Of a stretch of DNA of 64,000 nucleotides, positions 23,362-36,908 are shown piece after piece. Positions within the stretch are counted from its first letter, which is position 1, and each line of letters opens with the position of its first letter. This DNA comes from Isoetes taiwanensis (lineage: Eukaryota > Streptophyta > Lycopodiopsida > Isoetales > Isoetaceae): contig JAJEKV010000096.1 in NCBI GenBank assembly GCA_021234155.1, positions 1,992,010 to 2,056,009 of the forward strand. The letters run 5' to 3'. The notes below the pieces were generated by a model. That model was given only the letters and a program-made list of their open reading frames with translations. It was not told the origin of the DNA and did no database searches. The position numbers were made by a program, and so were the translations under genes.

Positions 23362-24942
23362 ACAGATGATCTCGGGTTTCGCTCTCAAATCATCAGGATA
23401 CTAGAAGTTTCGATTTGTTGTTTCTCTAATAAGCTTTGGTTAGCAGGAAAATTGTGGATAGTTTACGGAAGTGAAAGCATCCAGAGCTGACGACAGAATT
23501 AGAAAGTGTTGGACACTGCTCTATAAAAGTTCTGACAACAGGTATATGCATGCATATCAGCATCTTTGGAGATTGTATTGAAAAGCTTTGGACCTACTAT
23601 TCATATCATTTTGAGGATAGCTATGTTTCTTCAGTTCATTGTACTTCAACGCATACATGGAGTAGATGGTTCTGCGTAAAGATTCTAAACCAAGCTGGAA
23701 CCACATAATATAAACGAAAACACATACGTAGATATCATATTTTAGAGGCAACTGCCCAACAAGTTCTATCAAAAGAAACTTACCAGCAAAAGTCAGGTCA
23801 AATTGGTAATGCTGTACATCAGCAGAATAACAAGATCAGGTCTCATTGTCCAACATTTCTTAGTTGGCAATGTCAGCTATCCAGTCGCTAAAAGCTGCAT
23901 AGATGCAGCAAAGGAAATCAACCTTTAAGCACAAGAAATGATATCTTATATTGCATATGAAAGGGTAGAAAACGGACTGACAATGCCCAGCTCAAATGAA
24001 GCCAATTGAAACAAATTCAGAAAACGAGAAGTGAAAATACATAGTCGTAGCAGAATAAATGCTGAATATTTCGAGTCATACTCTAACAAAAATGCCGAAG
24101 TCATGGTTTTAGATTCAGAAAGTGTGAAGAGACATGGATTTTCTATAGGTGTATTGTCGCCTGTTCTGGCCAACAGAAAAACCTGGTGCTTAACGAGGTT
24201 CATATTCGCAAATAAGAGTTTGAAATCTTACCCGCTGAGCACCAGCGAAGGTCGAGACCAGGGATGATCCAAATGCGTGGACATTTCCAGCCACAAATTT
24301 TGAAGCTTACCAGTAGCAATTTGCCAAGCAAAAAAATAATGACTTTTGTAACGTGGCGAATTATGTAGCACCAAAAGAGGCGTTTTTCGTTGGAATTCAA
24401 AGTTTATATTACGTTTTAATGTCTTCTACTGAGTTGGATAGCAAGGGTATCATTTAAGAATTCAGCCTAATAGTATTCCTCTTGTAAGATAGGATTATAT
24501 CCTCATAAGTCCTTTTGACTATGGAAATCTTGGCGTCTTTGCCAATTGTCGATCATGTAGCATTTGTTTCAACAAAGTCACTGAAGTTTAGCTAAATAAG
24601 CAAGGATAAGCCATATTATTATAAAATGTAAGTATCTTTTATTACAGTTCCAGTTATTACAAACTTCATGCTTGTATACCAATTCTTGTCTTTATAGAAT
24701 AAATGCAGCTACCACAACCTAACTCACTAAGGATTATTATTTGATGCTCAATGACCTTACACAACATTGCATTTTCCTTCAAATATAAGGATGATCTTAG
24801 GTGCTTAAGCGTGATAAAATAGACAAATCAAGAAGCATATATACTTGGCAAATAGGTATTATGCGAAACGGATCATTAGATGTAATGATGATGTTTTTCT
24901 AGGTAATTTAAACCATGGCACAAGTAACAATAGATGGTAGCA

Positions 24943-25101
24943 TCATTTCACCCTCCATACATGATTTGCCTCAAGTCCTTGATATCTAGCTTCAAATGCC
25001 AACTCTTCCGGTATCCTTGCTCCTGGATTTGGATCAATCTGTACATAGAGAAGTTCAGGATCATCAAGTCCATTTTCTTTGGCCTCACGAAGGCGTGTGT
25101 C
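24943..25101 (-). CDS. Terminal-exon-like ORF of unknown protein (DPELLYVQIDPNPG)
   Basis: On the minus strand about 52 codons are open from about 25101 to a TGA at 24943-24945. The peptide contains REAKENGLDDPELLYVQIDP, then NPGARIPEELAFEARYQGLE and ends NHVWRVK. Amino-acid composition and codon choice look like genuine coding sequence. I do not know the family. The matching inverted copy at 21.3-21.64 kb retains part of it (LLYVLDPNLGSRI), which supports this being coding or formerly coding. On the upstream side the words ACCCAG and AGGTAAG could mark a splice border, but the exact exon edge is unclear. Confidence 0.45.
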   Translation of the reverse strand, partial: DTRLREAKENGLDDPELLYVQIDPNPGARIPEELAFEARYQGLEANHVWRVK

Positions 25102-25320
25102 TTACCTCTGGGTCTACTTAGGTAGAAAGTGAATCTATTTCCTAGACCATTTCGCTGAAAATAAGCCTATCGATTATCTTAGCACATCAATACTTCCCTA
25201 AAATGCCGGTTATCCTCTTAACGCTCAAGCAATCACAGGTGATCTCCTTCTAAGAGTGTATCCATTTGCCATTTACATAAATGTGCTGTTCCAAGAAATC
25301 TAAAACAAGATGGGGTGATT
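24950..25320 (-). repeat. Right arm of the long inverted repeat
   Basis: The reverse complement of this stretch aligns with 21300-21640 (see the left arm). The spacer between arms is about 3.3 kb and contains the exon-like minus-strand segments, the 161-bp duplication and the hairpin. Confidence 0.6.
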
Positions 25321-25329
25321 ACATTTGAT

Positions 25330-28300
25330 CTTTGGCAAACTACAGAGTTTGGACCATCTTGATAAAAATATAACTGACAGCGTAAATGAACATTCCGTTT
25401 TACGATCCTATAGTGGCAGAACTAAAGCTTATTTGTGAGGAAAGAAATAGTCTAAGCAGAAAGTTTGCTTGGTTGTTCATTATTCCGAGGTCCGGATTCC
25501 AAATCTTTATATTTTCATTGCATAACTTGACATGTGTACCTCTTGAATGGTTCATTTCTTGCACAATCCTCCTGTTGACATACTTTTTGATAGTCCACAT
25601 AAAATTAAGATTTACTATCAAAATTTACTCCCTATCTAACGGTGAGATTTAAAAACTATGGCGGTTCCACAGAATGGAAATGCAATGAAAATAATATAAA
25701 AGGCAATTTATATACTGGCACCTCTTTAAGCAGAATCTTGTCTTAGTCCCAAATTATTGAAGAGACAATGCAAGCACAATAATGGAAGTTCTTTGTGTGG
25801 ATGCAATATCATAATCTACAACACGCGCTGCATATTTGTAGAAGGATGCATATTGAAACAATAGGCCCAGTCGAGAATCACTTGCTGTAGAGCTTCACTA
25901 ATGCATGAAGTTACGGAGCCTCACTACTTTCGATTATATACCATTTGTGCTTGAGAGTAGCACAAATCCTCTAAAATAAAACCACGGTAGTATTGAATGA
26001 TGGGAGAAATGATTCATTATGTCAAGCATTACATTTCATGGAGGAAAACCTACCTTCACGATTTGAAATGAGAATTTTGGGATCGTCTGTTTTTCTTATA
26101 GATCCATTTCGAGATAAATTAAAATTGATCCTTTAGATGTCATCTCTGAGGCCTTTGGTGCGTGAGGGTCAATGTTGTAATGTTAGATGCATGTAACTGG
26201 AATTTGAAAAGCAGAATAATAAGAAAAGAATTGCGAGATTCCTTCATTCCTTTCTAGATACGTGTAATGGACCCAGCATACTTGCGTTTGGGTTGGCCTC
26301 CGATGGAAACTTTACTTCGCCGGGATTCACAATTTTAAATTGGAAACTTCCAAATTTCTAAGTGGAAAATGGAACCTAATGGTTTCCCATTTTAAAAATC
26401 GGAAGGATTTCCAGGAAAATGGGAAGGGTTTCCATCTTTTTTCTTTAATATTTATAATATTCACACACTTTTCAAGACGGACGCCGCCAATTAATGGGGT
26501 ACGCTCATAAATATGCACGTCACCCAAGAATTCAAAATTTAATTCATATGGAAACCCTTCATAAATATACCATGAGAAAATAGAAAGGCTCTCCACAAAC
26601 AGGGGAAAATAGGAAGGGTTTCCACATGTGATCAAAAATTTCTGAAGGTGTATGCTCTTCTTGCCCTTGCACTCTGCCATTGCATTTGCTTCTTACGGAT
26701 CAGGACTTGGCGTATTTGAGGCTTAATCGCGAGGGAGGATGCTTCTCACAATTCATCTCTATAGGTTGAGACTGAAACTATAAGTGATTTTGCTTTTTGA
26801 AAATATTGACAATGTACCCAAGTTTTGAGGGATCTACATGAGTAGAAGACAATGCAGATAAATATAGTTATGATCTTGGAAGAGGAGCGTTACATTCAAC
26901 TATTTCCTCCTATTCCTGCATGAAATACAGCGGCCATTTGGGGTTTTAAGCGAAGCTTCCTTATACATTTAATTTGTGCATAGTGCCTATATGTCCCTCT
27001 ACATAACATCAAGAAGGCATGGCGGTGGAGCCAAATTTCCATGGTATTCAGGAAGGTGCGTGAGGCAATGCATAAGTATGTGAGCAATGCCCCTTTTTTT
27101 GAACTTTCCCTCAAACTATTTGACAGCATTGATAATCATGTATCAAGTTGCTCTAGAAAGATTTCAAGAAGCGATGGTGACTTTGCAGATCTTTAGTTTA
27201 TGATTTCCTAATAATGCGTCCTTATAATGTATTACACTCTTGGACTTGCTATATGTGTGTGTGTGCATGTCGTAGTTCAACTATATTGCAATTCTTATGT
27301 TGTAATATCCCATATAGATGCTTTAGTATCTAAAATTGCAAGAAGTTATTGTTTGGTGCTTTCGGAATGAGATTTTGTTCATGATAAGAAGTTGTTACTG
27401 ATACAATCTGTCATATCCCCAAATTAGTGATTCTAATACTACATATTAATCCAATTTGTTTAAATCAGATGTTCATGTTCCATATTAACTACCTTTCAAC
27501 TTCAACTACTTCATTATTACTGAGAATATCTTCTCCTTTGCAGGAGAGACAGTTTCAAATGAAATTGAAATTAATTACTCTTCTAGGGGCAAGACTACTT
27601 ATTACTCAGTGTAGGCACGTTTTAAATACATGTTGAAGAAATGATTATTTTATATACATTTATAATGTATTTACATCACTTACAGTTACAACTTCCGAGA
27701 GAATTGTCTCATATTAAGAGATAGCAAACTTTGCCCACTTAGCGCATTAAATGACCATACAGGAAAAATAACCTTTCTCTATAGTTTAGGGGACCTTATT
27801 TCTTTCACATGTGATATACAAAGACGTCATATGACACTTCAATGCGGATGCGCTTATGCGCGCCAAGTAGATACTCCCCATAGAAAAGCTGGAAAATATA
27901 TATATAGGCAATTGAGTTAAAAGAAGCTGAGATTAGATTTTCCATTTTTCGGCCTACCACTATAGACATATAACAGGATATGATAGATGCCTATTCTTTA
28001 AATCTACATTTTCGCGCCTTCAAGCAAAGAGAATAATACCATCATTACATACCCTAGGAGTCTGGCAGTAAAAACAATGGCATTAACATGGATATTAACA
28101 TGGACTTCAATTCCATGGCCATGCATGCCATGTAACCTTGCTCACAAATGGGAGATGTGGCACACAGCAATAGCAGCGACATGGGGCTTCAGCGTAAAAT
28201 GCGTAGTCGAACACGCGTGAGGGATTTGAAATGCCAGTTAGCGAGAAACAAGCTTCGTTCACTATCCCTAATGCAATAACAACTAACGCGCCCCATCCTC

Positions 28301-28833
28301 ACACAAAAGAGATTAATCCATAAAACACGTACTTCAACATCGGTATGTCACGCTTAATGATTAATGGAATGATGCGCCTTATGCTTTATGGAAAATGTTA
28401 TAATAATACCTTAAATAAAGCTATCACAATTCTGAGAAAAAAAATATATGAGATCTTGTGGCAAATTAAGAGAGAACAAAACACTTGGAACATTACTTTA
28501 TATGAGCTTCTTCCAAATAATAAGACAAATTACAACTTCAAATATCATTCCCTAAATAAATTCATAAGCTTCGCTTCAAAATAACTGCTTTTTGATTCTT
28601 CGGAAGCACATATTCTAAGAACATGGATCAATAATCACATCTGCCATGGCAACCTGAAATTATCCACTCATCTTTGATCATGACTTACGTAATAATGTAG
28701 GTCACAAGTATATTGTAAATCTTATCTAAGCTTATCGACGAAAACATTTTATTAAGTAATCTTGACTAGATTAATAGCATAGGCACTTTCTTGTCACGTC
28801 AGAAGTCTTTATCTAATCAATATCTCAATATGA
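25330..28833. other. Unassigned spacer
   Basis: No supported gene. At 26330-26660 the words GGAAGGGTTTCC, GGAAGGATTTCC and GGAAACCCTTC recur on both strands, giving a locally repetitive patch. A (TG)n run lies at about 27251-27268. The remaining DNA is AT-rich with short frames only. Confidence 0.4.
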
Positions 28834-29152
28834 TGTTAGTTGTGAGTTCTTGGCACATACACCTACTGTGGTGATCATATTGCCAGGATGCTACAAAACA
28901 TATAATGATCACAAAACAAGAACAAGACAAAGAAATGCACAAGAATATGAAGTGGCCAAATGAGGCTCTCCAAATATGAGATCAAGCGGTACATCTGACT
29001 CCAGGTCTAATATAGTGTGAACATAAAATCGGCAATACATCTAATTAAATCTAATCCATACACTTAAGTTAACCTAAGCATGCAAAGTGTCGATGCCTTA
29101 CCAGCGACACCTAACATGTCATGCACAATGTTAACACTGGAGTGAGTTAACA
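28834..29152 (-). repeat. LTR of short element, copy 1, low-coordinate end
   Basis: It begins TGTTAGTTGTGAGTTCTTGG and ends GTGAGTTAACA on the plus strand. It shares with the other LTR the AGGCTCTC-AAATAT stretch, GGTCTAATATAGTGTGAA, TTAACCTAA-C, AGTGTCG and CATGTCATGCACAATGTT. Confidence 0.8.
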
Positions 29153-31331
29153 ACGCCTCCCCTAAAAGTTTTGCTGAAAGCAAAATGCGGACTTTTATAA
29201 GACAAGTCAGACAATTACAACTGGTGCCAAAATTTAGGGGCAAAATATTGATGAATGCTTGGTAATGAAGTTTGTTTATTGTGTGAGAAAGGTCTTCATG
29301 AGGCATTACGATGGCCGAATAGAATCCGAAAAGGAATGTCGTCTGAAGCGTGAATCCCGAGCTAGGCAAAATGAGAATATCCCTTATAGTCCATGTGTGA
29401 ACAAATAGTGCCCAAATTGCACTTAAAACAAATTATGATAAGGGTCTTAAAGCACCAGCCGCGAGAAAGCATCCCGCAACTGATGACCATGAAGAGCATG
29501 GCGTATCGTGACAATATTTTGAAGGCGTGGAGCTTGAGCTGGTGAGCAAAGCGATGGTGCTTGGCGTGGCTGGCGTGGACATTTGAACGCGTGTGGTGGT
29601 ACGGTATGTGACAAACATGGGCAAAAATGTGGCGATGGGTCCGCGGTTCGCGTGGGTCATGGCGTGGAAGATGGGTCGGCTATCGTGAGCAGTGAGCACA
29701 AAGCTGGCGATGGAAAATTGTAGGGGAAGCTATCAAAGCGTCCCGGCCGATAAGTGACTAAGCGTGAGGCATAAAATTTACCAGGGTACATCACGACCAT
29801 AGAGATGGGCGGCCGTCGAACCATTGGTTCCCAAAAACCTAGTGAGGCCTCTTGAAGAAAACAAAGGTGTCGAGGCAGTATGGCGGGTGAGGATATGGCG
29901 TAAAGGGTGGAGGTCTTGATGAAAGCGGGATCCAGGTAGATGGAATATATGGAAGCTACGCGATTTAGTCTGATATTCTTTGGATGTGCGGCTGACGGGA
30001 TTTAGAAACAAATCTTTGCGCTGGAACAAGCGGATATGCAATGGGGAAGGATGATTAGTGCGTTTCAAATGATTGCGGATCGCAGAAAATGCGTTGTCTT
30101 GCCAACCTTAGAGTGTGTGGGAGCGACCTTGAAGTTGGAAGGCGGAAATTTACTGCAGCGCTTAACACAAAGGCAAAAACTAGAATATACTAATCTTGCG
30201 GGTGGGATGGGATCTTGAGATATGGTTGCTATGGTGGGCTTGGCGGTGGTGATGCGCGAAGGAACTATTTGTTTCTTTGAGAATTAGTCTTTGCGGTAGG
30301 TATGCGGAAATCGCTGTAACTAGTGAATAGATAGATAAGTTTTAAAGGTCCCGATGAAATATTTGCTTCTTTAGAATCACGATTAAGGAACTGAAAAGAA
30401 TCCGACACAGGGCATCGGCAGGAAAGCGGAGTTTTAATGCAGCGATATGCGCAACGAAGTTTATTAACCACGGGTGATGAAAATACTTGTTTGTTTCTTG
30501 AGATGAACGAATGACGGCGCTTACTTTGAAGATTTTGTTCGCGGCCTGGCGAGCATGGCGAATGGATGGGGGCTACGCCAATCTTGTATCTTAAAAGTCG
30601 AATGAATGTGAAGTAGAAATATGCTTGAAGAAAAGCCTTCTTCATGTTTTGCGGCGCCAGTGCAAAAGGAGAGTGATCTTTGGAATCCATCTTAGCTGAA
30701 GTGCAGTGGCTGGATAAGAAACTGACAACATAAAATATTTGGCATAGTCAGTGGGCTCTGCCGGTATTGAAAGCAGTGCCCGGCTTATGGGTCGTCATCA
30801 TATTTCTTTGAATCTGGCATTATCTTCAAAATAAGCGACCAGAACTTCAAGATATAAGCTCGAAAGGGGAGGGCTAAGGGTGGCGGCCCTCATGGTGTGA
30901 AAATGATAGAGAATATATTTTTGGTGTGTGCAAAAGCCGCGAATCGATAAAGCCGAAGCGAGGATAATGAAAAAAATCATGATATTTTTGACAATTTTTG
31001 TGGATAGAAGATAAGAGGATCAGCGTAGGTTTTTGAAGATCTTCGCGAGAGAATGGCTGTTACCATACATAAATCCCTAATAAAGCGTGCTATTGCGGCG
31101 CCGGCAGTTTTGAAAGCGATTCGAGAACTGAACTGATGAAGATTGATTGACAAAGGGGCCTCGGCGGACCATTTCAACAAGCGGTTGGGCGATAAAAGGA
31201 GGGTTTGAGGGTTGATGAGAATAATAGCACAAGAAGTATTCAAGAGCGTTAGGGATAAAATGACGAAAGGACAACGTAAAAGCAGCCAGTGGGAAGAAGT
31301 GATCATGGCGGAGACGACATAGCGGCACCGG

Positions 31332-31638
31332 TGTTAGTTGTGAGTTCTTGGCGGCAGCGATCTATAATGCCGGATACTAAAAACACCATACTCGCAATCT
31401 AAAACAAAACAAAATATACACAAGAATAGAAGAGCATTAAGCCAATAGAGGCTCTCAAATATAAAGAATAAGCTTGAAACCACATCGAAGAATCCACGGT
31501 CTAATATAGTGTGAAGCCTTAGAAATACGAGTCGTTATCCGAACTAAATCGAAAATCCGTTAACCTAAACGTAAGTGTCGGTCTGCCTGCTTGACACCTC
31601 ATGTCATGCACAATGTTGCTCCACTAGGTGAGTTAACA
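31332..31638 (-). repeat. LTR of short element, copy 1, high-coordinate end
   Basis: It begins TGTTAGTTGTGAGTTCTTGG and ends GGTGAGTTAACA on the plus strand, colinear with 28834-29152. By the primer-site position this is the 5' LTR on the minus strand. Confidence 0.8.
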
Positions 31639-32459
31639 ATGGCTTTATTTGAAGTTGACGGTACAAAGGTGGAAGATTCAAAGTACATGCATATAATTAT
31701 TTTACGTGAGAACATGGGACTCTGGCTAGATCTTCATGGATTTTTCATCCGACTCAGAGCACCACCAAGACACCCGAGTCTTTGGGACTGAGACCATCAC
31801 GTTCATCAAAGTGTAGTATATTCATGCACACAAAAGCGATCCTAATGCTCAATGCACATTACCGGAACAAGTTTATAAATGCACAAGGACTAAATGTTCC
31901 TTTAGTCAACCTGCTCATGTAATGCGCATGTTATTTGCTTTCGAGGGATAACATATTTTACTCGGCAAGCACCCAACCAACAAGCCAATCTATGTCCTCA
32001 CGATGATTGCAGAATAACTAAAAACATGCTCCTTTTCCATCAAAGCGAGAGTAATCGGTTAATTGTCGAGGAAAGGAATTGCTAAAAAGTCAGTCACGAC
32101 TATGGTTCATTGTCCTGCAGATCTCGTTCATGGATCTTTGCGAGATTATATGAATCTGCAACAGCATTACAAAACAATAAACTTCTATATTTACAAACTA
32201 TAGAACAAAATATGAAATGAAATCGGCCCGAATGCTTACGAATTGTGAATACATAAAGTTTACTTGCGTAACTCTGAATGAGGAAATATTTGCATTACGA
32301 GCAATGGCTTCTATATATGGTAAGCGGAAGGGCAAAATACCAATGACCGAAACCGTCGTGAATGCTTACAATTAAGCAGCTACAAAAATCTTTATGTACA
32401 TGCTCTTTGAATAAAATAACCTAAAACCCCAAAAAAATTGATTACACGAGAAACCCTTG

Positions 32460-32830
32460 TGGTTTAAGATAATGAATCATCACGGCGAGATGAAGAGCTA
32501 AGAAACGGCTTTCTTTCAAAAGCTCTTCTCAAGCGAAGTAATATGGTCATCGTATAAAAATTAATTCTTGGCCAGTTACGGCGACCAAAATTTGGTTTGA
32601 TTTCTTTCTCCAATGAGCACCTTAGGGCTTCAAATTTGGGAGAGCTTCTAGGGCTGAAACTTGGGAAAACCAGTTTTGAAAAATAGGAAGGGTTCCACAT
32701 TTCTTTTGGTTTTTTCAACACACAAATGGGGAGATTATTTGGTAAACAACCCTAAAACATTATTTTTAGATCACGCTTTATAATTTTTTATTGTCATTAC
32801 ATTTTTGTCTGTCACAACTTTTAAAGGATT
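32460..32830. repeat. Dispersed repeat, member 1
   Basis: It aligns in the same orientation with 45850-46190. Shared words include AAAGCTCTT-TCAA, AAAATTAATT, CTTCAAATTT, CCTAAAACATTATTTT/CTCTAAAACATTATTTT and TTTATAATTT-TTATTGTCA-TACATTTT. No coding potential or terminal structure was found. Confidence 0.65.
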
Positions 32831-35540
32831 TTTTAGCACGCTGACCCTAACAAAGACTCGACCTTCCTTGCCATTCTAGGCCCCATCCGTAACACTTCCA
32901 CCTACGACAATATATGATGTGGCATAAGACTACATAGTTAGATCCTCTATTTACCAATCAGGGCTAGATCCTCTGGTACCAATCAAGGGCTTCTGAAATT
33001 ACAAAAATGGCCAAGCATAATAGAAAGAAGAAAGAGATTTTGCGTCACACCACAAAGGCGGCGTCCTATGGGACATGTGACACTTTACAGCGCCTTTCCG
33101 GATGGGTCTGCCCCCACCACTTTACATTCTTTGAAGTGGGTCCTTCACCAACTTTTACATTCGCGGGGCCACTTTCTGTGGCGTTGAACGTGACCTTGGG
33201 TATGGCGGTTTAGCGATCTTACCCGCGAGACATAGAGATAGTAGGCGTCGTCTCTTTTCGCGATCTTTTACGATCATGGGATGCCTCTAATCTATACCGG
33301 CTTCCTTTTACGCGCTGGAATGGGGCTCCAATTGTGCCCTATCGTCTACATGGTATTTATAAGTCGCGGGAATTTCGCCTTCCATTAGCCGGGGTTCTTT
33401 GATTTGCTTCCTTTTTCTCATATGGATGGATGCCTATTAGATATTCCCCACTACAGGCTGCATTAAATGAATCCGTGCTTTTTCTTTTAAATATTAAAAT
33501 CCTTTACATTTATATTTGTCACAATACTTTTCAGTCAAATCTTACTGCTTTCTCCATCTTCCTTAGATCGAGCTTTGGTTGTAGATTTGGCCTTAATGTT
33601 TGCCCGAGTGGGGCTCTTTAGAACCTAGCGCAAAAATTCTCTTCTTTTGTTTGTCGAGATTACCTTTGTTGTCACCTGCAGAGAGAGGCAATTACTCTAA
33701 TTTTGATTTTTGTGCGCTTGCGGCTCGCGTGGGCCTGCGGAGTCTTCTTACGTTGTTACTTACCCGAGTTTAGTTCTTGGGTGCTTCCAAGATCTCTGAT
33801 TTTGGCTTCTCGATGGATAACTAAGGTAGAGAAAGATCACCATTTTGAAGCTTCATGAGTCATTGAAGCTTTAAATTTGTTTGGGCTTGAAGAAAGATGT
33901 TTTACGTATAGTCCGGATCTTGTTCTTCAATGTAGCCAAATAGAACCTTATTCAATTTCTTGATGTTTAAAAGCTTAATTTAATTATGTTTGATCTCATT
34001 TTGATTTTTGTTTCAAATTGAAGCCTGTATTCATGGTTTTTAGGTATGTTACCTTCTTATTTTGATTATTATCTTGAGTTAATAGTGTGCATACATGCAA
34101 GCCATCGCGCTCTTAAACTCATCATCTAGTTTGTTTGATTCGCGAACATTCTTATTTTAGTTACAAGGCTTGTTTAATTCACTTATTTTATGTGCGGTTG
34201 TCACAAACGGCTCTGGATAAAATAGAAACCAAATTTAAAATTCATCATACTATGTTAATTGCTTTTGCATTTTCTCGAAAATGTTGTTGTGCATTTGCAG
34301 CTTCTTCCTTTGTGATCATTAGCAAACCCTAGGAGCAGTTAGCATCTGTTCAGCCGAGGGCTGCGTGTTGGATATAAGGCGGGCTTTATCTGGCAAAGGT
34401 GGCCTGACGTGGTGGTGAAATTCTCCTTTTGTATTTCTATATGTTTCTAATCTTTAGGCTATATATATTTTCTTTGCAAGTCCTATTTTACGACACATTC
34501 TCGACACCGGCAACAGAGTGCCGAGACTTCATCCTCTCTCTTAGCATTTTTCATTACCATTTTTTGCCCTCCTCAGAGTTCATTATATATTTTCTACATT
34601 CGCCCCTAGCAGCGGGAAGGCCCGGTCGTGATCTCGTGTGAAAGACAGTATGACGTTCAAAATGGTCTGGTCTAGCATGCATTCTGAGATAACTTGTCGC
34701 GTACTGCCCCTTTCCTTGTTTTTCTACAACAATTGTAGATGATTGCTAAAGGTTTCTTGTCTGGCCGAAACAAGGTAAGAGACAAGAACAATCACATAGT
34801 AGCAACCTTTTAATCTCTTCATACATGGGGTTATGAGAAACTGAGACAATTAAATGAAAAGAAATTTTAGTGCCTCTAATGTGAGCTTTCTTGCGAGACA
34901 AAAACCTTTTGCGCGCCATGTCATTCAAAAGATGCTTTCTTTAAAATTAGATCCAGAATGTTCTTTCACCTTGTTTCCTTTTACTTCTTGATGAAGTTAA
35001 AGGAGCCTCATTATGAGTTCCCGACATGTAGAGTTGGATATGGGTCCCCGGAATTCTTCATGCTGAATAATTGTGCCATGTTCCTTCGGTTATTGGTGAA
35101 ATTTATGGGGACCTAACCTACTACTTCGATAATAGTCATCTTGAGAGTTTGAACATCTTTGAGGAGAATGCCATGATAACTAATGAATAGCAACACCAAC
35201 AAATTGATTCTACAACTAGTGAACACTCTATTTACTAATTGCACCATTGATTTTCTTGGAATTAGCATTTCTTGTTCTTGAGAACTTGTGAATGCCTCAA
35301 CTTTTACGTTAATTTTAGTCCGAGGACTGCTTTGTATGAAGTAGAAGCAGAATGTAGTTAGTGGAACTTCATGGTAAAGCAAAATTATTATTGTTTTAAT
35401 CTAGCAGTGGATTAACTATCTTTGCTTACATTATGCTGTCTTGATTGTTTTACTTGGGGCCTCTTTTTTGAGGCCGTTTCTTGGGCGTTTCTTTATGATG
35501 TATTAGAGACACATAATTTTGATAAATATTTTTTCTTCAT

Positions 35541-35957
35541 TCAAACTGTGTTTTCCCCTTTCAGCGATCTTTGAATACAATCACCACCTCCTATGTTTAT
35601 CTTTCCGAAGATGGCGGTGCATTGCCAACAAAACCCTTTTGTTTTGCCAGCGTATTTCTTGTGGAGGTAGGCGAAATTCTTAGGGTGTATCGTGCCTTGC
35701 TGTTTTAAATGAATCATCAACTGAATTGCTGTTGGATCTTGGCTTGTTAGTTGAACATTTGAAAGGCAATTATTACGTTTGATGGAATCTTTTATGCATG
35801 TTTTCTTAATGTATGTCGTGTTTGGTTTTTTAAATGAGTATCGACCAAACTCATTTGGAGATGGATGCTCCTCGGTTACCGAACAACGCCAATGTTGGTT
35901 GCTCCCTTCACCACCACACAATTCACAATATCTTCTTGTATCATCGCAGGATTGCAA
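35541..35957 (-). CDS. Open frame of 138 codons with Cys/His pairs, unidentified
   Basis: This is one of the longest uninterrupted frames in the window. The peptide contains RRYCELCGGEGSNQHWRCS near its start and CWQC near its end, with a basic, Thr/Lys-rich middle. Cys-X2-Cys pairs could bind zinc, but the spacing fits no finger I know. No splice or promoter signal was recognised beside it. A chance frame remains a real possibility. Confidence 0.25.
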   Translation of the reverse strand: MQSCDDTRRYCELCGGEGSNQHWRCSVTEEHPSPNEFGRYSFKKPNTTYIKKTCIKDSIKRNNCLSNVQLTSQDPTAIQLMIHLKQQGTIHPKNFAYLHKKYAGKTKGFCWQCTAIFGKINIGGGDCIQRSLKGENTV

Positions 35958-36836
35958 TACTTGCCGATATATATATGGATGGAATACCGCGTAGTGTCTA
36001 GAAACACCAGTTTTGGAAACATATCGAGATCACGTACCTCTAACAAGCATTCCGACTGTGATTTGCTACTAGCGCATTAGTTGGCGACCATTGCGGTTCA
36101 TGGCTAAAATTCAAAGATGAAGAAGATCGCTAGGTTTACATCTTTAATTAAGAAAAACATATGGATTATTGTGTGTCAACCAATTTAAGTAGTTTATTTT
36201 CAACACCTATAATGATATACTTCATAAGTTAAATTTATTGATAGTGCCCCCAGAGCGTGGAAATACGCATGATCTCCTTCCGTCGAGTACTCGCCATAAC
36301 TATGATTCCTAACGAGTTGTTTCTCTTTTCGTGTTTTTGGGTTCTGGCCAGGCAACTTTTTTATATATTTTGATGTTGGCTTTAGAGACAAAGACTGGGC
36401 TACGTTTTATCCTTTTCGCTTTTCTTGGTGCGGCGATGTTATGTTCGTGGTTGTGCGTCCTCGAGCCTCTTGAAACTGCACGAAATGATTCGAATGGCAG
36501 CCAAATTGGTCTCTTCAACGATGCATTCTATATCATAGATCTAGCAAAATATTTTACCTTTGGGTTGAATCTGATTGCCTGAAACTTTATTTTCTTATTT
36601 TCTTTTCTTTACGTGCCTTTTTAACTAGTTTTTAGCACACCAGCCCTCTAGGACACACAGCCTTCCTCAAAATTCCCTAGCCTATCACGTGTAATTTCCA
36701 TGTCATCGTCTGATGTGACTTATTTTTGCACCATCGGATCTCTACATAAATCTAAAGAGCCCGAGGAAATTAGAAAATGGGAAAAATTGGATCTGAGGAT
36801 GGAAAGGGTCAAAGAGATAACTTCTTCTTACATCGG

Positions 36837-36908
36837 GCTTGTGCTATTGACTTCCTTTGTTTATTGCATCGAGCTTGTGCTATTGACTTCCTTTGTTGTG
36901 CCCTCCAT
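36837..36908. repeat. Tandem duplication, two 36-bp units
   Basis: GCTTGTGCTATTGACTTCCT followed by TTGTT begins at 36837 and again at 36873. The period is a multiple of three, so it appears as an in-frame 12-residue repeat (LVLLTSFV) in a small frame. Confidence 0.85.

Larger units (their letters stand above)
28834..31638 (-). mobile_element. Short LTR element of unknown family, copy 1 (no pol seen)
   Basis: Two direct repeats of about 310 bp with TG...CA ends (28834-29152 and 31332-31638) enclose about 2.2 kb. Next to the higher-coordinate repeat, read on the minus strand, the sequence CCGGTGCCGCT resembles the common plant primer site TTGGCGCCGTTGCC; in copy 2 it reads TTGGCGCTCGGCAGCC. 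This places the element on the minus strand. The interior shows only short minus-strand frames and no reverse transcriptase, integrase or protease motif. The likely interpretation is a non-autonomous or heavily decayed LTR element. It is broken and diverged. Confidence 0.65.

Noticed and set aside
23313-25374. The whole 21.3-25.3 kb block as one continuous palindrome (fold-back read)
   Set aside because: Only the outer arms and the central 24-bp hairpin pair. The sequence flanking the hairpin and the tested middle parts (22.5 kb against 24.1 kb) do not match in reverse complement.
26330-26660. CRISPR-like array of GGAAGGGTTTCC words
   Set aside because: Spacing is irregular, words occur on both strands, and the context is plant nuclear DNA.
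29433-31328. Minus-strand frames inside the short LTR element as named genes
   Set aside because: No domain, inconsistent frames between the two copies, and only faint similarity between them.
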